Source: Psychroserpens luteus
GTDB taxonomy: Bacteria; Bacteroidota; Bacteroidia; Flavobacteriales; Flavobacteriaceae
Assembly (NCBI RefSeq): GCF_015319355.1
Contig: NZ_JADILU010000003.1
Coordinates: 434,001 to 498,000 of the forward strand
Reading direction: 5' to 3'
DNA length: 64,000 nt
How positions within the stretch are numbered: the first letter of the stretch is position 1; every line of letters starts with the position of its first letter. Below the pieces are notes generated by a model that worked only from the letters and a program-made list of their open reading frames with translations, had not been told where the DNA came from and did not search any database. Shown here piece by piece: positions 47,099-57,278 of this stretch. A program made the translations under genes and the position numbers.

Positions 47099-49429
47099 AT
47101 GAATAACATGAATAAAATTAATAACATTACTTTAATATTATTGCTTTTTCTAACAAGCTTAGGATTTTCGCAAGCACCAACGATAGACGCACCATTACCA
47201 CCAACACGAAATGCTGTAGATATTATTTCAATTTTTAGTGACACCTATAATAATATATCAGATGCTAATTACAATCCATTCTGGTCACAGAGTGGTTATG
47301 CTAGTGCAAGTTCATCATATGAGCCTACAGGAACGGGAGGATCAGGCAATGTTATATTAGCCTATCCAAATTTCAATTATCAAGGGGTAGAATTTAACGG
47401 AACCTATGATATATCTGCAATGGAATATTTACATTTAGATGTTTGGACCGTTGATGGAGTAGCACCAAATATAGTTGTGATAAGTTCTGGTGCTGAGATT
47501 TCTAATCCTATTCCTAACGGAGATGGAGTATGGCAAAGTATAGATATTCCGGTTGCGGGTATTACAGGAGATCTTACAAGTGCAATTCAGTTTAAGTTCG
47601 ATGGAGGTAATGGAAATACACAAGGCATTTACGTAGATAATTTATATTTTTGGAAAACCCCAGCAACAGCAGGAACAGATGCAACCATGAGTGACTTACA
47701 GGTTGATGGATCTACAATTCCAGGTTTTACTCCTAACTCTGAATCCTATTCATTTCCGTTATCAGGAGGAACAACAATAGTACCTCAAATTACCTTAGCA
47801 ACTACCACAGATCCTTCGGCATCAAGCGTAATAACACAAGCGCCAGGCATTCCTGGAGATGCTACTGTTTTTGTAACATCACAAGATGGTACAACAACTA
47901 AAACTTATACAGTATCATTTTATATTGGAGCACCAAATACGGATGCACCAACACCACCAGCACGAAATGCTGTAGATGTTATTTCAGTTTTTAGTGACTT
48001 TTATAATAATATATCAGATGCTAATTACAATCCAAATTGGTCACAAAGTGGTTTTGCTAGTGCAAGTTCAAATTTTGCACCAACGGGAACAGGTGGATCA
48101 GGGAATGTTGTATTAGCATATCCAAATTTTAATTATCAAGGAGTAGAGTTTAATGGAACTTATGATATATCTGCAATGGAATATTTACATTTAGATATTT
48201 GGACCGTTGATGGTGTAGCACCTAATATAGCGGTAATAAGCTCAGGTACTGAAATTCCAAATGCTATACCTAATGGAGATGGAGCATGGCAAAGTATCGA
48301 TATTCCTGTTTCGGGTATTACTGGTAATCCATTGAGTGTAATTCAGTTTAAGTTCGAAGGTGGTAATGGAACTACTCAAGGTATATATGTAGATAATTTA
48401 TATTTTTGGAAAACTGCTGCGTCTGCAGGAACAGATGCAACTATAAGTGATTTACAGGTTGGTGGAACTACAGTTTCTGGTTTTACTCCTAATTCGGAAT
48501 CTTATTCGGTTGAATTACCTGGAGGAACAACAGTAGTACCTCAAATCACGTTAGCTACAACTACAGACCCTTTAGCATCAAGAACAATAACTCAAGCTTC
48601 AAGTATTCCTGGAGATGCAACTGTTTTTGTAACATCACAAGATGGTACAACAACTAAGACTTATACAGTATCATTTTATATTGGAGCACCAAATACGGAT
48701 GCACCAACACCACCAGCACGAAATGCTGTAGATGTTATTTCAATTTTTAGTGACGCTTATAATAATATATCAGGAGCTAATTACAATCCATTCTGGTCAC
48801 AAAGTGGTTTTACAAGTGCAAGTTCAAATTTTGAACCAACAGGTACTGGTGGGTCAGGGAATGTTGTATTAGCATATCCAAATTTTAATTATCAAGGAAT
48901 AGAGTTTAACGGAACGTATGATATATCTGAAATGGAATTTTTACATTTAGATATTTGGACTGTTGATAGTGTATCACCTAATATAGCGGTAATAAGCTCA
49001 GGTACTGAAATCCCAAATGCTATACCTAATGGAGATGGAGCATGGCAAAGTATCGATATTTCTGTTTCAGGTATTACGGAAAATCTTATGAGTGCCATTC
49101 AGTTTAAGTTCGAAGGAGGTAATGGAACCACACAAGGTATATATATAGATAATTTATATTTTTATAAAGGAGAGCCATTAGCAATAGATGAATTTAATAA
49201 GGCAGAGTTTAATGTTTATCCAAATCCAACTGATAATTTTTGGAATATTAGAAGTAATCAAAGTATTAATTCAATTCAAATATTTAATGTATTAGGAAAA
49301 CAAGTAATAACACTAACCCCGAATTCAGAGACAGTATCTATTGATGCTTCTGGATTAACTAACGGGATATATTTTGTCAGATTAAGTTCTGTTGCAGGGA
49401 CAAAATCCGTAAAATTGATAAAAAAATGA
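47099..49429 (+). CDS. T9SS-secreted protein with three 252-residue carbohydrate-binding-like repeats, no catalytic domain
   Basis: A 776-residue protein with signal peptide (ends about residue 25, LGFSQ). Three tandem units follow. Each starts with a jelly-roll-like domain (about 165 residues: PPARNAVDVISIFSD, NYNP.WSQSG, YPNFNYQGVEFNGTYDIS, TQGIYVDNLYFWK), and units 1 and 2 end with a cadherin-like/Ig segment of about 80 residues (TDAT.SDLQV, TSQDGTTTKTYTVSFY). The spacing of matching bases is exactly 756 bp twice (47207, 47963, 48719). The C-terminus is a type IX sorting domain (EFNVYPNPTDNFWNI to KSVKLIKK). The related domain in the SGBP at 33.2 kb supports a glucan-binding role. Confidence 0.85.
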   Translation: MNNMNKINNITLILLLFLTSLGFSQAPTIDAPLPPTRNAVDIISIFSDTYNNISDANYNPFWSQSGYASASSSYEPTGTGGSGNVILAYPNFNYQGVEFNGTYDISAMEYLHLDVWTVDGVAPNIVVISSGAEISNPIPNGDGVWQSIDIPVAGITGDLTSAIQFKFDGGNGNTQGIYVDNLYFWKTPATAGTDATMSDLQVDGSTIPGFTPNSESYSFPLSGGTTIVPQITLATTTDPSASSVITQAPGIPGDATVFVTSQDGTTTKTYTVSFYIGAPNTDAPTPPARNAVDVISVFSDFYNNISDANYNPNWSQSGFASASSNFAPTGTGGSGNVVLAYPNFNYQGVEFNGTYDISAMEYLHLDIWTVDGVAPNIAVISSGTEIPNAIPNGDGAWQSIDIPVSGITGNPLSVIQFKFEGGNGTTQGIYVDNLYFWKTAASAGTDATISDLQVGGTTVSGFTPNSESYSVELPGGTTVVPQITLATTTDPLASRTITQASSIPGDATVFVTSQDGTTTKTYTVSFYIGAPNTDAPTPPARNAVDVISIFSDAYNNISGANYNPFWSQSGFTSASSNFEPTGTGGSGNVVLAYPNFNYQGIEFNGTYDISEMEFLHLDIWTVDSVSPNIAVISSGTEIPNAIPNGDGAWQSIDISVSGITENLMSAIQFKFEGGNGTTQGIYIDNLYFYKGEPLAIDEFNKAEFNVYPNPTDNFWNIRSNQSINSIQIFNVLGKQVITLTPNSETVSIDASGLTNGIYFVRLSSVAGTKSVKLIKK
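47195..49170 (+). repeat. Coding tandem repeat, period 756 bp, about 2.6 copies
   Basis: Units begin near 47195, 47951 and 48707. The period is exact (756 bp between equivalent positions) and long DNA stretches are nearly identical, for example the segment leading into GCACCAAATACGGATGCACC at 47932 and 48687. Near-identity at DNA level indicates a recent expansion and possible copy-number variation. Confidence 0.85.
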
Positions 49430-49491
49430 TACTATAAGCGCAGTTTTCATAATTTCATATCTTTACTAAATGAATTAATTTAAAATTAATT

Positions 49492-52400
49492 ATGAAGGAC
49501 ACTAAGATTCAATTTGTAATAATAAGCACAATTTGTTCATTATTTCTTAACTGTAATCAAGAGCCAAAAAGAGATTTATATCCCGAAACTTTAGTTGGTG
49601 GTTTTGAATTATTATCGGCTGAAAAAACTGGAATAGATTTTAACAATGCTATTAAAGAATCTGAAAAAGTAAATCATTTGTATTATAACCAGTTATATAG
49701 TGGAGCTGGTGTAGCCATTGGTGATATAAATAATGACGGTCTTCCTGATGTGTTTTTCTGCGGAAATCAAGTCATTGATAGGTTATACCTAAACAAAGGA
49801 GATTTAAAGTTTGAAGATATTACTAAAAAATCTAAAGTAGCAAAAAATTCGGGTTGGTCTTGGGGAGTAACAATGGCAGATGTCAACGATGATGGCTATT
49901 TAGATATTTATGTGAGCAGAAATGGGGAATCTATGAACCCAGAAGACCGAAAAAACCAACTATACATTAATAACCAAGACTTGACTTTTACAGAATCGGC
50001 TATGTCATATGGATTAGCAGATGCAGGATTTTCTTCTCAAGCTGTATTTTTTGATATGGATAATGATGGTGATTTAGATATGTATCAAGTCAATCAACTT
50101 CCAGATGCAAGGTTATTTAAACGGTATTCAAACATTCCAAAAAAGCGCGAAGTATTCTATAAAGACAAATTGTATAGAAATGATAACGGAAAATATAAAG
50201 ATGTTTCCGAAGAAGTCGGTATTTCTAGAGATATGACTTATGGATTAAGTGTTAGTGCTTCTGACTTTAATAATGACGGTTGGACAGATTTATATATTGC
50301 TAATGATTATGATAAACCTGATGTTTTGTATTATAATAATGGAGACGGAACGTTTAAAAACGTAATTAATGAGAACCTAAAACACATATCCCAATTTAGT
50401 ATGGGAACAGATACTGGTGATATTAATAATGATGGGTTGATGGATATCATCACACTAGATATGGCTTCTGATGATCATTATCGTTCTAAGACTAACATGG
50501 GATCTATGAGTGCTGAAAAGTTTCATGCATTAGTAAATGATGGTAATCATTATCAATACATGGCAAATACACTACAAGTAAATAATGGAAATAATAGTTT
50601 TTCAGATATTGCTAATGTTGCAGGTATTGCCAAAACAGATTGGAGTTGGGCTGGTCTATTAGTGGATTTAGATAATGATGGGTTTAAAGATATTATCATA
50701 TCAAACGGAGTTAAGAAAGATGTTAGAAACAATGATTTTTTAACAGGTTTGTATGAAAAACTTAAAACCGATTCTCAAGACTTTTATGCTATGACTAAAT
50801 CGGCACCTTCTGTGCCATTATCTAACCATGCTTTTAAAAATACAGGTGACTTAAAATTTGAGAAAGTGGAAGAGGAATGGGGTTTTGATACACCAGGCTT
50901 TTCGAGCGGTATGTCTTATGGTGATTTAGATAATGATGGCGATTTAGATGTTGTTGTTAACAATATGGAAGCATCGGCATTTGTTTATGAAAATAAAACA
51001 AATGGTAATTTTCTTAAGGTTAAATTAAATGGATCAGAACATAACAAATTTGGTTATGGTGTAAAGGCTGTTATTCATCACAATAGCAAAACACAAACTG
51101 CCGAAAATACAGTAACTCGTGGTTATTTATCATCTGTAGAACCTGGTTTGTTTTTCGGATTAGGAAAAGATACAGAAATAAGTAAGGTAGAAGTTATTTG
51201 GCCAGATGGTAAAACCAATATTTTTGAAAATGTAAATGCTAATATAGAATTAACAGCGAAATATTCTAAAGCTAAAACTATTTCAAAAACACCTACTAAT
51301 AAAGAAACAATATTTAAGCAAGCTAAAGCAGCAGATTTAGGTATTTCATTTGTTCATCAAGAAAATGATTTCAATGAATATGAAGAAGAAGTTTTATTAC
51401 CACATAATATTTCACAAAATGGTCCTTTTACAACTATAGCAGATGTTAACAATGATGGTTTAGAAGATTTATTTATTGGTGGAGCAGTAGGTCAAGGAGG
51501 AGTTCTTTATATCCAAAATCAAAATGAGAGTTTCGTAAAAAGCTCATCTCAACCATGGAAACAAGATAAAGACGCGGAAGATCTTGGTGCATTATTTTTG
51601 GATGTTGATGGAGATGGAGATTTAGATTTATACATTACAAGTGGTGGTAGCGAATATGCTCAAGGAAATATCTTGTTAAAAGATAGATTATATATCAACG
51701 ATGGTTTGGGGCAATTCACTAAAAATGAAAAAGCGCTACCTGAAATTTATGAAAGTACAGTTTGTGTTAAGGCATCAGATATTGATAATGATGGTGATTT
51801 AGATTTGTTTATTGGAACCAGACTTATATCTAGAAAATATGGGTTTCCAGCTAGTAGTTATATTCTTATTAATGATAAAGGGACCTATACAAAAGCTTCT
51901 GCAAATGTGGCTGTAGATATGGATAATATGGGTATGGTTACAGATGCTGTTTTTACAGATATTGATAAAGATGGTGATGATGATTTAATGATTGTTGGTG
52001 AGTGGATGGAAATAAAAGTACTAGAAAACACCAATGGTACGTTTGTAAATAACTCTGAAAAATTTGATTTAAATAATACAAGAGGTTTATGGTGGTCTAT
52101 AAGCGCTAAAGATATAGATGGAGATGGTGATGATGACTATATTGTTGGAAATCTTGGATTAAATAACAAATTCAAAGCATCTAAAGAGCATCCTTTTAAG
52201 GCTTATGTAAATGATTTTGATAATAATGGAACTAATGACATCGTGCTTGCAAAATTCTATAAGGATGATTATGTTCCTTTAAGAGGAAGAGAGTGCACTA
52301 GTCAGCAAATGCCTTATGTTGCAGATAAGTTTAAAGATTACCACAGTTTTGCTTCCTCAAAATTAATAGATATTCTGCCTGAAGATAAAGTAGAAGAAGG

Positions 52401-52788
52401 TGTTGTTTATGAAATACAAAGTTTTGAAAGTATTATTTTAATTAATGAAGGAGGTCAACTTGTTAGAAAATCTTTACCTATACAAGCTCAACTTACACCT
52501 ATGAAATCATCAATAGTAATGGACTTTAATGGTGATGGCTATCAAGACATTTTAACTGTTGGAAACCACTACGGAGTAGAAGTTGAAACAACTCGCTATG
52601 ATGCAGGAATTGGTAATCTTCTATTCAATGATGGGCAAAATAATTTTACAAATGTATCGTCTTTAGATAGCGGTTTATACCTTCCATTTGATAGTAGAGA
52701 TGTTAAAATTATAAAACAAAGCAATAGAAGCTTGTTAATTATTACAAATAGTAATGCTGCAGTTTCTGTTTTTAGTTTTAATAATTAG
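49492..52788 (+). CDS. Large VCBS/FG-GAP repeat lipoprotein with ASPIC/UnbV-type domain (CRTAC1-like)
   Basis: A 1098-residue lipoprotein (lipobox ...CSLFLNC, then NQEPKRD). It contains many FG-GAP/VCBS beta-propeller repeats with calcium-binding DxDxDG loops (DINNDGLPDVFFCG, DMDNDGDLDMYQVN, DVDGDGDLDLYITSGG, DIDGDGDDDYIVGN). A central ASPIC/UnbV-like stretch (VEPGLFFGLGK, VEVIWPDGKT) is near residues 550-590. Proteins of this type are common beside SusCD loci; their function is poorly defined. It lies 62 bp after the repeat protein and may be co-regulated, but a separate weak promoter (TATCTTTA at 49458-49465) is possible. Confidence 0.88.
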   Translation: MKDTKIQFVIISTICSLFLNCNQEPKRDLYPETLVGGFELLSAEKTGIDFNNAIKESEKVNHLYYNQLYSGAGVAIGDINNDGLPDVFFCGNQVIDRLYLNKGDLKFEDITKKSKVAKNSGWSWGVTMADVNDDGYLDIYVSRNGESMNPEDRKNQLYINNQDLTFTESAMSYGLADAGFSSQAVFFDMDNDGDLDMYQVNQLPDARLFKRYSNIPKKREVFYKDKLYRNDNGKYKDVSEEVGISRDMTYGLSVSASDFNNDGWTDLYIANDYDKPDVLYYNNGDGTFKNVINENLKHISQFSMGTDTGDINNDGLMDIITLDMASDDHYRSKTNMGSMSAEKFHALVNDGNHYQYMANTLQVNNGNNSFSDIANVAGIAKTDWSWAGLLVDLDNDGFKDIIISNGVKKDVRNNDFLTGLYEKLKTDSQDFYAMTKSAPSVPLSNHAFKNTGDLKFEKVEEEWGFDTPGFSSGMSYGDLDNDGDLDVVVNNMEASAFVYENKTNGNFLKVKLNGSEHNKFGYGVKAVIHHNSKTQTAENTVTRGYLSSVEPGLFFGLGKDTEISKVEVIWPDGKTNIFENVNANIELTAKYSKAKTISKTPTNKETIFKQAKAADLGISFVHQENDFNEYEEEVLLPHNISQNGPFTTIADVNNDGLEDLFIGGAVGQGGVLYIQNQNESFVKSSSQPWKQDKDAEDLGALFLDVDGDGDLDLYITSGGSEYAQGNILLKDRLYINDGLGQFTKNEKALPEIYESTVCVKASDIDNDGDLDLFIGTRLISRKYGFPASSYILINDKGTYTKASANVAVDMDNMGMVTDAVFTDIDKDGDDDLMIVGEWMEIKVLENTNGTFVNNSEKFDLNNTRGLWWSISAKDIDGDGDDDYIVGNLGLNNKFKASKEHPFKAYVNDFDNNGTNDIVLAKFYKDDYVPLRGRECTSQQMPYVADKFKDYHSFASSKLIDILPEDKVEEGVVYEIQSFESIILINEGGQLVRKSLPIQAQLTPMKSSIVMDFNGDGYQDILTVGNHYGVEVETTRYDAGIGNLLFNDGQNNFTNVSSLDSGLYLPFDSRDVKIIKQSNRSLLIITNSNAAVSVFSFNN

Positions 52789-53216
52789 CAGTCTTCTTTT
52801 TTATAATATCAATTTGAGGATTCTACAAAGTCTTGTTTTTTTATATAAGTTTTTTTACGAATTTAGAACCAAATGTCTTTTTACATATAAAATCATCTAT
52901 ATAAGTAATTATCTCAAGCAATACAGCTATTACATCTACCACAACATTAGCCATACAAGGTTAAATTTTGCTAATAACTAATAAACTTTAATAAACATAG
53001 AAGATGCTTAAAAGGCCTATTGTTATTGAGGTAATTATTAAGTTGGTAATAAAAACATAATATTATTGCGATGTATGCTTTTTGTAGTGTCAATTATATA
53101 GGATTTCGCAATATATCACCCTAAATTTCAGATATTCAAATTATAGTTATTATAATAGTTTGCTAAAAACTTACTATGAATTATAATTTTCATTTAATTA
53201 ATTAAAACAGAATATT
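52789..53216. other. 428-bp intergenic region, no gene recognised
   Basis: AT-rich, with several T-runs just after the preceding stop (52795-52860) but no strong stem. TAAATTTC at 53122-53129 is the best -7-like element before the next gene. A 75-codon ORF overlapping the previous gene's end (52754-52981) has no family resemblance and is not called. Confidence 0.5.
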
Positions 53217-54950
53217 ATGATGAAAAAAATTACATTAATGGTTACCCTCATGACAATTTCACTTGGGTACTCACAATCTTTACCTTTTGACTTTAGCGAC
53301 CCAATTCAATTGATGAACGGAGATGGAGGTGCTGCGACTAGTTTAACAACAGATCCTGATAATGCCAGTGATGATGTCATGCAAATAGATGGTGTTGCTG
53401 CTCCATGGGATAATGCCCAAATTAATTTTGCAGAGAATGTAGATCTCTCAGACGATGGTAATAATACGATGACCTTTAGAATTAAGCCTGTTAATGGAAC
53501 AGGTAGTGGAAATCACCTATTAAAATTTGAAGATGGTACTACTGGAAATACAGAACTTGCATTTACGACAACAGGTACTGACTGGCAAAATATAAGCCTT
53601 GACTTTCCTGCTGGTTTAGGAAATTATGGAAGAATAGTGATTTTTACCGATGCTGGAGATGCTAGTGCTGGTGTTTCAGATACCTATTTGGTTGATGATC
53701 TTGCAGGAGGTACTAATATAGCACCACCACCACCACCTGAAGCTTTTTTACCTATAGATTTTAGTGATACTTATGAGTTGTTTTCTGGAGAAGGAGCTGT
53801 TACAAGTTTAACAACAGATCCTGATGATGCAACAGATGATGTTATGCAAGTTACTAGTGGAGGAGGAGATTGGGATAATGCGCAAATAATCTTTGCTCAA
53901 AATGTGAATCTTTCAGATGATGCCAATAACACGATTTCTTTTAGAATTAATCCGCTAAATGGTACTGGTAGTAACAACCACTTATTAAAGTTTGAACAAG
54001 GTACAACTGGAGACGCAGAGGTTGCATTTAATACGACTGGAACTGGATGGCAAAATATAAGCTTAGATTTTCCTGCTGGATTAGGAAACTATGCTAAAAT
54101 GATTCTTTTTACAGACGCTGGTTCTACAGGTCAAGATACTTATTTAGTTGATGATTTTGCAGGAGCTACAAACGTAGTGCCAGTTGAAGATCCAGAAGCT
54201 GCACCTATACCAAGTGTACCAAATGGTGAAACTTACAGCATATATAATGATACAAATGGTTATACTACAGTATTCCCAGTTGCATATTCTTTTGGGACAA
54301 TTGAAGGTGAACCAGATTTAGATCCAGGAACAGGAGAAAATAAAGCATTGAAATTTAATTTTGCATTTGCAGGATGGGGACAAGGAGAAGGTGGTCCAGA
54401 CGATGTTTCTGCTTATAATTATGTTAATTTTATGTATTGGGCGCAACCAGGTGTACCAGGTTTTCAATTTAATATGATAAGTAATAATGGAGGTGTTACA
54501 GAACACACTTATGAAATTGGAACACAAGAAGCTGTTGTTACTGGTCAATGGACTCAGGTATCAATACCAATGTCATATTTTACAAATATAGGATTTGCAA
54601 GTACTCACTTTTTTCAATGGAAATGTGATGCATTCATGCAAGTAGTAACAGATCCTGGTACTGTGTTTTTTGATAATTTAATATTAACCCAAAATCCATT
54701 ATCTGTTAATGAATTTGATACAGCTCAATTTAGTGCTTATCCTAATCCTACAAATGATAATTGGAATATCTCTAGCAGCATAAGTATAAACACTGTTGTA
54801 GTATATGATATTTTAGGTAAGAAAGTAATGTCTTTATCACCTAATCAAAATGAAATAGTAATTGATGCATCTACAATAAATTCTGGAATGTATTTTGCTA
54901 AAATTGCAAGTGATAATGGTTCTAAAACTATTAGACTTATTAAAGAATAA
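53217..54950 (+). CDS. T9SS-secreted protein with duplicated beta-sandwich modules (carbohydrate-binding-like)
   Basis: A 577-residue protein with signal peptide (ends about residue 20, LGYSQ). Two tandem modules of about 155 residues share LPFDFSDP/LPIDFSDT, ATSLTTDP, WDNAQI.FA, NHLLKFE.GTTG and WQNISLDFPAGLGNY, joined by a proline-rich linker. A third distinct sandwich (about 330-490, AFAGWGQGEGGPDDVSAYNYVNF) precedes a type IX sorting domain (FSAYPNPTNDNWNIS to KTIRLIKE). No catalytic motif is apparent. The architecture is that of secreted glycan-binding proteins at the end of laminarin loci, but binding is inferred. Confidence 0.82.
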   Translation: MMKKITLMVTLMTISLGYSQSLPFDFSDPIQLMNGDGGAATSLTTDPDNASDDVMQIDGVAAPWDNAQINFAENVDLSDDGNNTMTFRIKPVNGTGSGNHLLKFEDGTTGNTELAFTTTGTDWQNISLDFPAGLGNYGRIVIFTDAGDASAGVSDTYLVDDLAGGTNIAPPPPPEAFLPIDFSDTYELFSGEGAVTSLTTDPDDATDDVMQVTSGGGDWDNAQIIFAQNVNLSDDANNTISFRINPLNGTGSNNHLLKFEQGTTGDAEVAFNTTGTGWQNISLDFPAGLGNYAKMILFTDAGSTGQDTYLVDDFAGATNVVPVEDPEAAPIPSVPNGETYSIYNDTNGYTTVFPVAYSFGTIEGEPDLDPGTGENKALKFNFAFAGWGQGEGGPDDVSAYNYVNFMYWAQPGVPGFQFNMISNNGGVTEHTYEIGTQEAVVTGQWTQVSIPMSYFTNIGFASTHFFQWKCDAFMQVVTDPGTVFFDNLILTQNPLSVNEFDTAQFSAYPNPTNDNWNISSSISINTVVVYDILGKKVMSLSPNQNEIVIDASTINSGMYFAKIASDNGSKTIRLIKE

Positions 54951-54977
54951 ATAGATTTTAATATCTATAAAAATATT

Positions 54978-55013
54978 AAAGCGTGTTTATTTTTTATAGA
55001 CACGCTTTTTTTA
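54978..55013 (+). terminator. Rho-independent terminator
   Basis: AAAGCGTGT (54978-54986) pairs with ACACGCTTT (55000-55008), followed by a T-run. It marks the right end of the glucan utilisation region. Confidence 0.88.
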
Positions 55014-55067
55014 TTAATTAAATTTAGATGAACTAACTTTACATGGTCAATTATTAATTAAAACAAT

Positions 55068-57203
55068 ATGTTTAAAAATTTAGTCTTTATAGCATGTTTA
55101 TTTATGTTAGTACTTAGTTGTTCTCAAAAAAACAATTCAGGTACTGCATCATCAAAAGATAATGGTGAAAACAAGAAAAATGCTAACGATTTAATAAATG
55201 AGACTAGTCCATATTTACTACAACATGCATATAATCCAGTAGATTGGAAAGCATGGAATAATGAATCATTACAATTAGCAAAAGATCAAAATAAGCTTAT
55301 AGTCATATCTGTAGGTTATTCTGCTTGTCATTGGTGTCATGTCATGGAAGAGGAGAGTTTTGAAAATGATTCGGTGGCTAAAATAATGAATGATAATTTT
55401 ATCAGTATTAAAGTAGATCGAGAAGAACGACCAGATGTAGATCAAATTTATATGAATGCTGTTCAATTAATGACAGGAAGTGGAGGATGGCCTTTAAACT
55501 GCATCACATTGCCAGATGGAAGACCTGTTTTTGGAGGTACATATTTTACAAAAAAACAGTGGACTAAAATTTTAGAAGACATGTCTACTTTATATAAAAA
55601 TGATCCAGATAAAGTTATAGCGTTTGCAGAACAACTTACAGAAGGCGTTAAAAATTCAGACTTAATTACAATTAATAAAGAAAATGTTGAATTTAATCCA
55701 TTGGCAATAAAAACGATGGTTAAGCAATGGAGAGCATATTTAGATTTTCAGAATGGCGGGCAAAAAAAAGCACCTAAATTCCCAATGCCTAGTAATTTAG
55801 ATTTCTTATTGCGTTACAGTTATCAATATGAGAATAAAAATGTTCAAGATTTTGTATTAACTACCTTAGATAAAATGGCTAATGGAGGCATTTATGATCA
55901 AATTGGAGGAGGTTTTTCAAGATACTCGGTTGATGATAGATGGCATGTTCCTCATTTTGAGAAAATGCTTTACGATAATGCACAATTAGTAAGTCTTTAT
56001 GCTAATGCGTATCAACTCACTAAAAATGAGTCTTATAAAACCGTTGTAATAGAAACGTTGGAATTTGTTGAGAGAGAATTAACTCAAGAAGAAGGTGCAT
56101 TTTATTCTTCACTAGATGCAGATAGCAAAACAAAAGAAGGAGAATTAGAAGAAGGTGCATTTTATGTTTGGACTAAAGAAGAGTTGCAAACTGAATTAGG
56201 AGATGATTTTCAAATGTTTAAATCTTACTATAATATTAATCCAACTGGGAAATGGGAGAAAAATCATTATATATTATTTAAAACGAAAACCAACAGCGAG
56301 TTTTTGAAAAATTATAATATTTCCGAAGAAGATTTTAATAAAAAAATACTAGACTGGAAAATAAACCTTTTTAAAGTTAGAAACAAAAGAAATAGACCAA
56401 GAACAGATGACAAAGTACTCACATCTTGGAATGCTTTAATGCTAAAATCTTATATAAATGCATACCGAGTTATTGGTGATAAAACGTATTTAGATAAAGC
56501 CATTAAAAATGCTAAATTCATTAAAGAAAATCAAATCAATGAAGACGGTTCTTTGTTTCATAATTATAAAAATGGAAAAAGTACTATTGAAGGTTTTTCT
56601 GAAGATTATGCACATACCATTTCTGCTTATATCGAATTATATCAAGTAACCTTAGATGAAAATTGGTTAAATTTAGCCAATGATCTTATGGAGTATAGTA
56701 TTACTCATTTTGTTGATAAGGAGAGTGGGATGTTTTATTTCACACCAGATACTGAGACAAATTTAATAACAAGAAAGATTGAAGTTATAGATAATGTGAT
56801 TCCATCTTCAAATTCTGTTTTAGCAGAAAATTTATTTAAATTAAGTCATTATTACTCAAATAATGAATATGCAGCGATGTCTAAACAAATGCTTAGTAAT
56901 ATGAACGACCAATTTAAAAGTTCGCCATCTGCATATTCAAATTGGCTCTCATTATATTTAAATTATTCTAATCCGTATTATGAAGTTGCAATTTCTGGAG
57001 CAAATGCGTTAGATAAAATTAATGAAGTTAATCATTACTATTTGCCTAATATTTTAATTGCAGGATCAGTTAGTGAAAGTAATTTACCTATTATGGAAAG
57101 TAGATTTATTGAAGATGACACCTATATTTATGTTTGTGTTAATGGTGCTTGTAAATTACCTGTAGAAAGTACAAGAGCAGCTGTTGAGCAATTATTAAAG
57201 TAA
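55068..57203 (+). CDS. DUF255/YyaL-type thioredoxin-like protein, exported lipoprotein form
   Basis: A 711-residue protein. Residues 1-20 are a lipoprotein signal (...FMLVLSC). The N-terminal domain has the family signature ETSPYLLQHAYNPVDW and a thioredoxin-like CHWC motif (Cys87, Cys90), followed by VDREERPDVDQIYM and GGWPLNCITLPDGRPVFGGTYF. The rest is an (alpha/alpha)6 barrel (YDQIGGGFSRYSVDDRWHVPHFEKMLYDNAQL). The family includes human SPATA20 and bacterial YyaL; most bacterial members I know lack a signal, so export is notable. The substrate is unknown. It stands alone between a terminator and the LacI gene. Confidence 0.92.
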   Translation: MFKNLVFIACLFMLVLSCSQKNNSGTASSKDNGENKKNANDLINETSPYLLQHAYNPVDWKAWNNESLQLAKDQNKLIVISVGYSACHWCHVMEEESFENDSVAKIMNDNFISIKVDREERPDVDQIYMNAVQLMTGSGGWPLNCITLPDGRPVFGGTYFTKKQWTKILEDMSTLYKNDPDKVIAFAEQLTEGVKNSDLITINKENVEFNPLAIKTMVKQWRAYLDFQNGGQKKAPKFPMPSNLDFLLRYSYQYENKNVQDFVLTTLDKMANGGIYDQIGGGFSRYSVDDRWHVPHFEKMLYDNAQLVSLYANAYQLTKNESYKTVVIETLEFVERELTQEEGAFYSSLDADSKTKEGELEEGAFYVWTKEELQTELGDDFQMFKSYYNINPTGKWEKNHYILFKTKTNSEFLKNYNISEEDFNKKILDWKINLFKVRNKRNRPRTDDKVLTSWNALMLKSYINAYRVIGDKTYLDKAIKNAKFIKENQINEDGSLFHNYKNGKSTIEGFSEDYAHTISAYIELYQVTLDENWLNLANDLMEYSITHFVDKESGMFYFTPDTETNLITRKIEVIDNVIPSSNSVLAENLFKLSHYYSNNEYAAMSKQMLSNMNDQFKSSPSAYSNWLSLYLNYSNPYYEVAISGANALDKINEVNHYYLPNILIAGSVSESNLPIMESRFIEDDTYIYVCVNGACKLPVESTRAAVEQLLK

Positions 57204-57278
57204 ATGCGTAATTTTACTCTAGAATAGAATTTATATTAGGTCATAAAAGATTATTAAGAACAAGTTATTATATACACA

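Noticed and set aside
47195-49170. Long tandem repeats considered as a CRISPR or mobile element
   Set aside because: The period is 756 bp, in frame and fully coding for sandwich domains; no short repeats with unique spacers and no transposase.
52754-52981. 75-codon ORF after the FG-GAP lipoprotein
   Set aside because: Overlaps the real gene's 3' end, low-complexity hydrophobic/aromatic composition typical of AT-rich noncoding DNA, no family.
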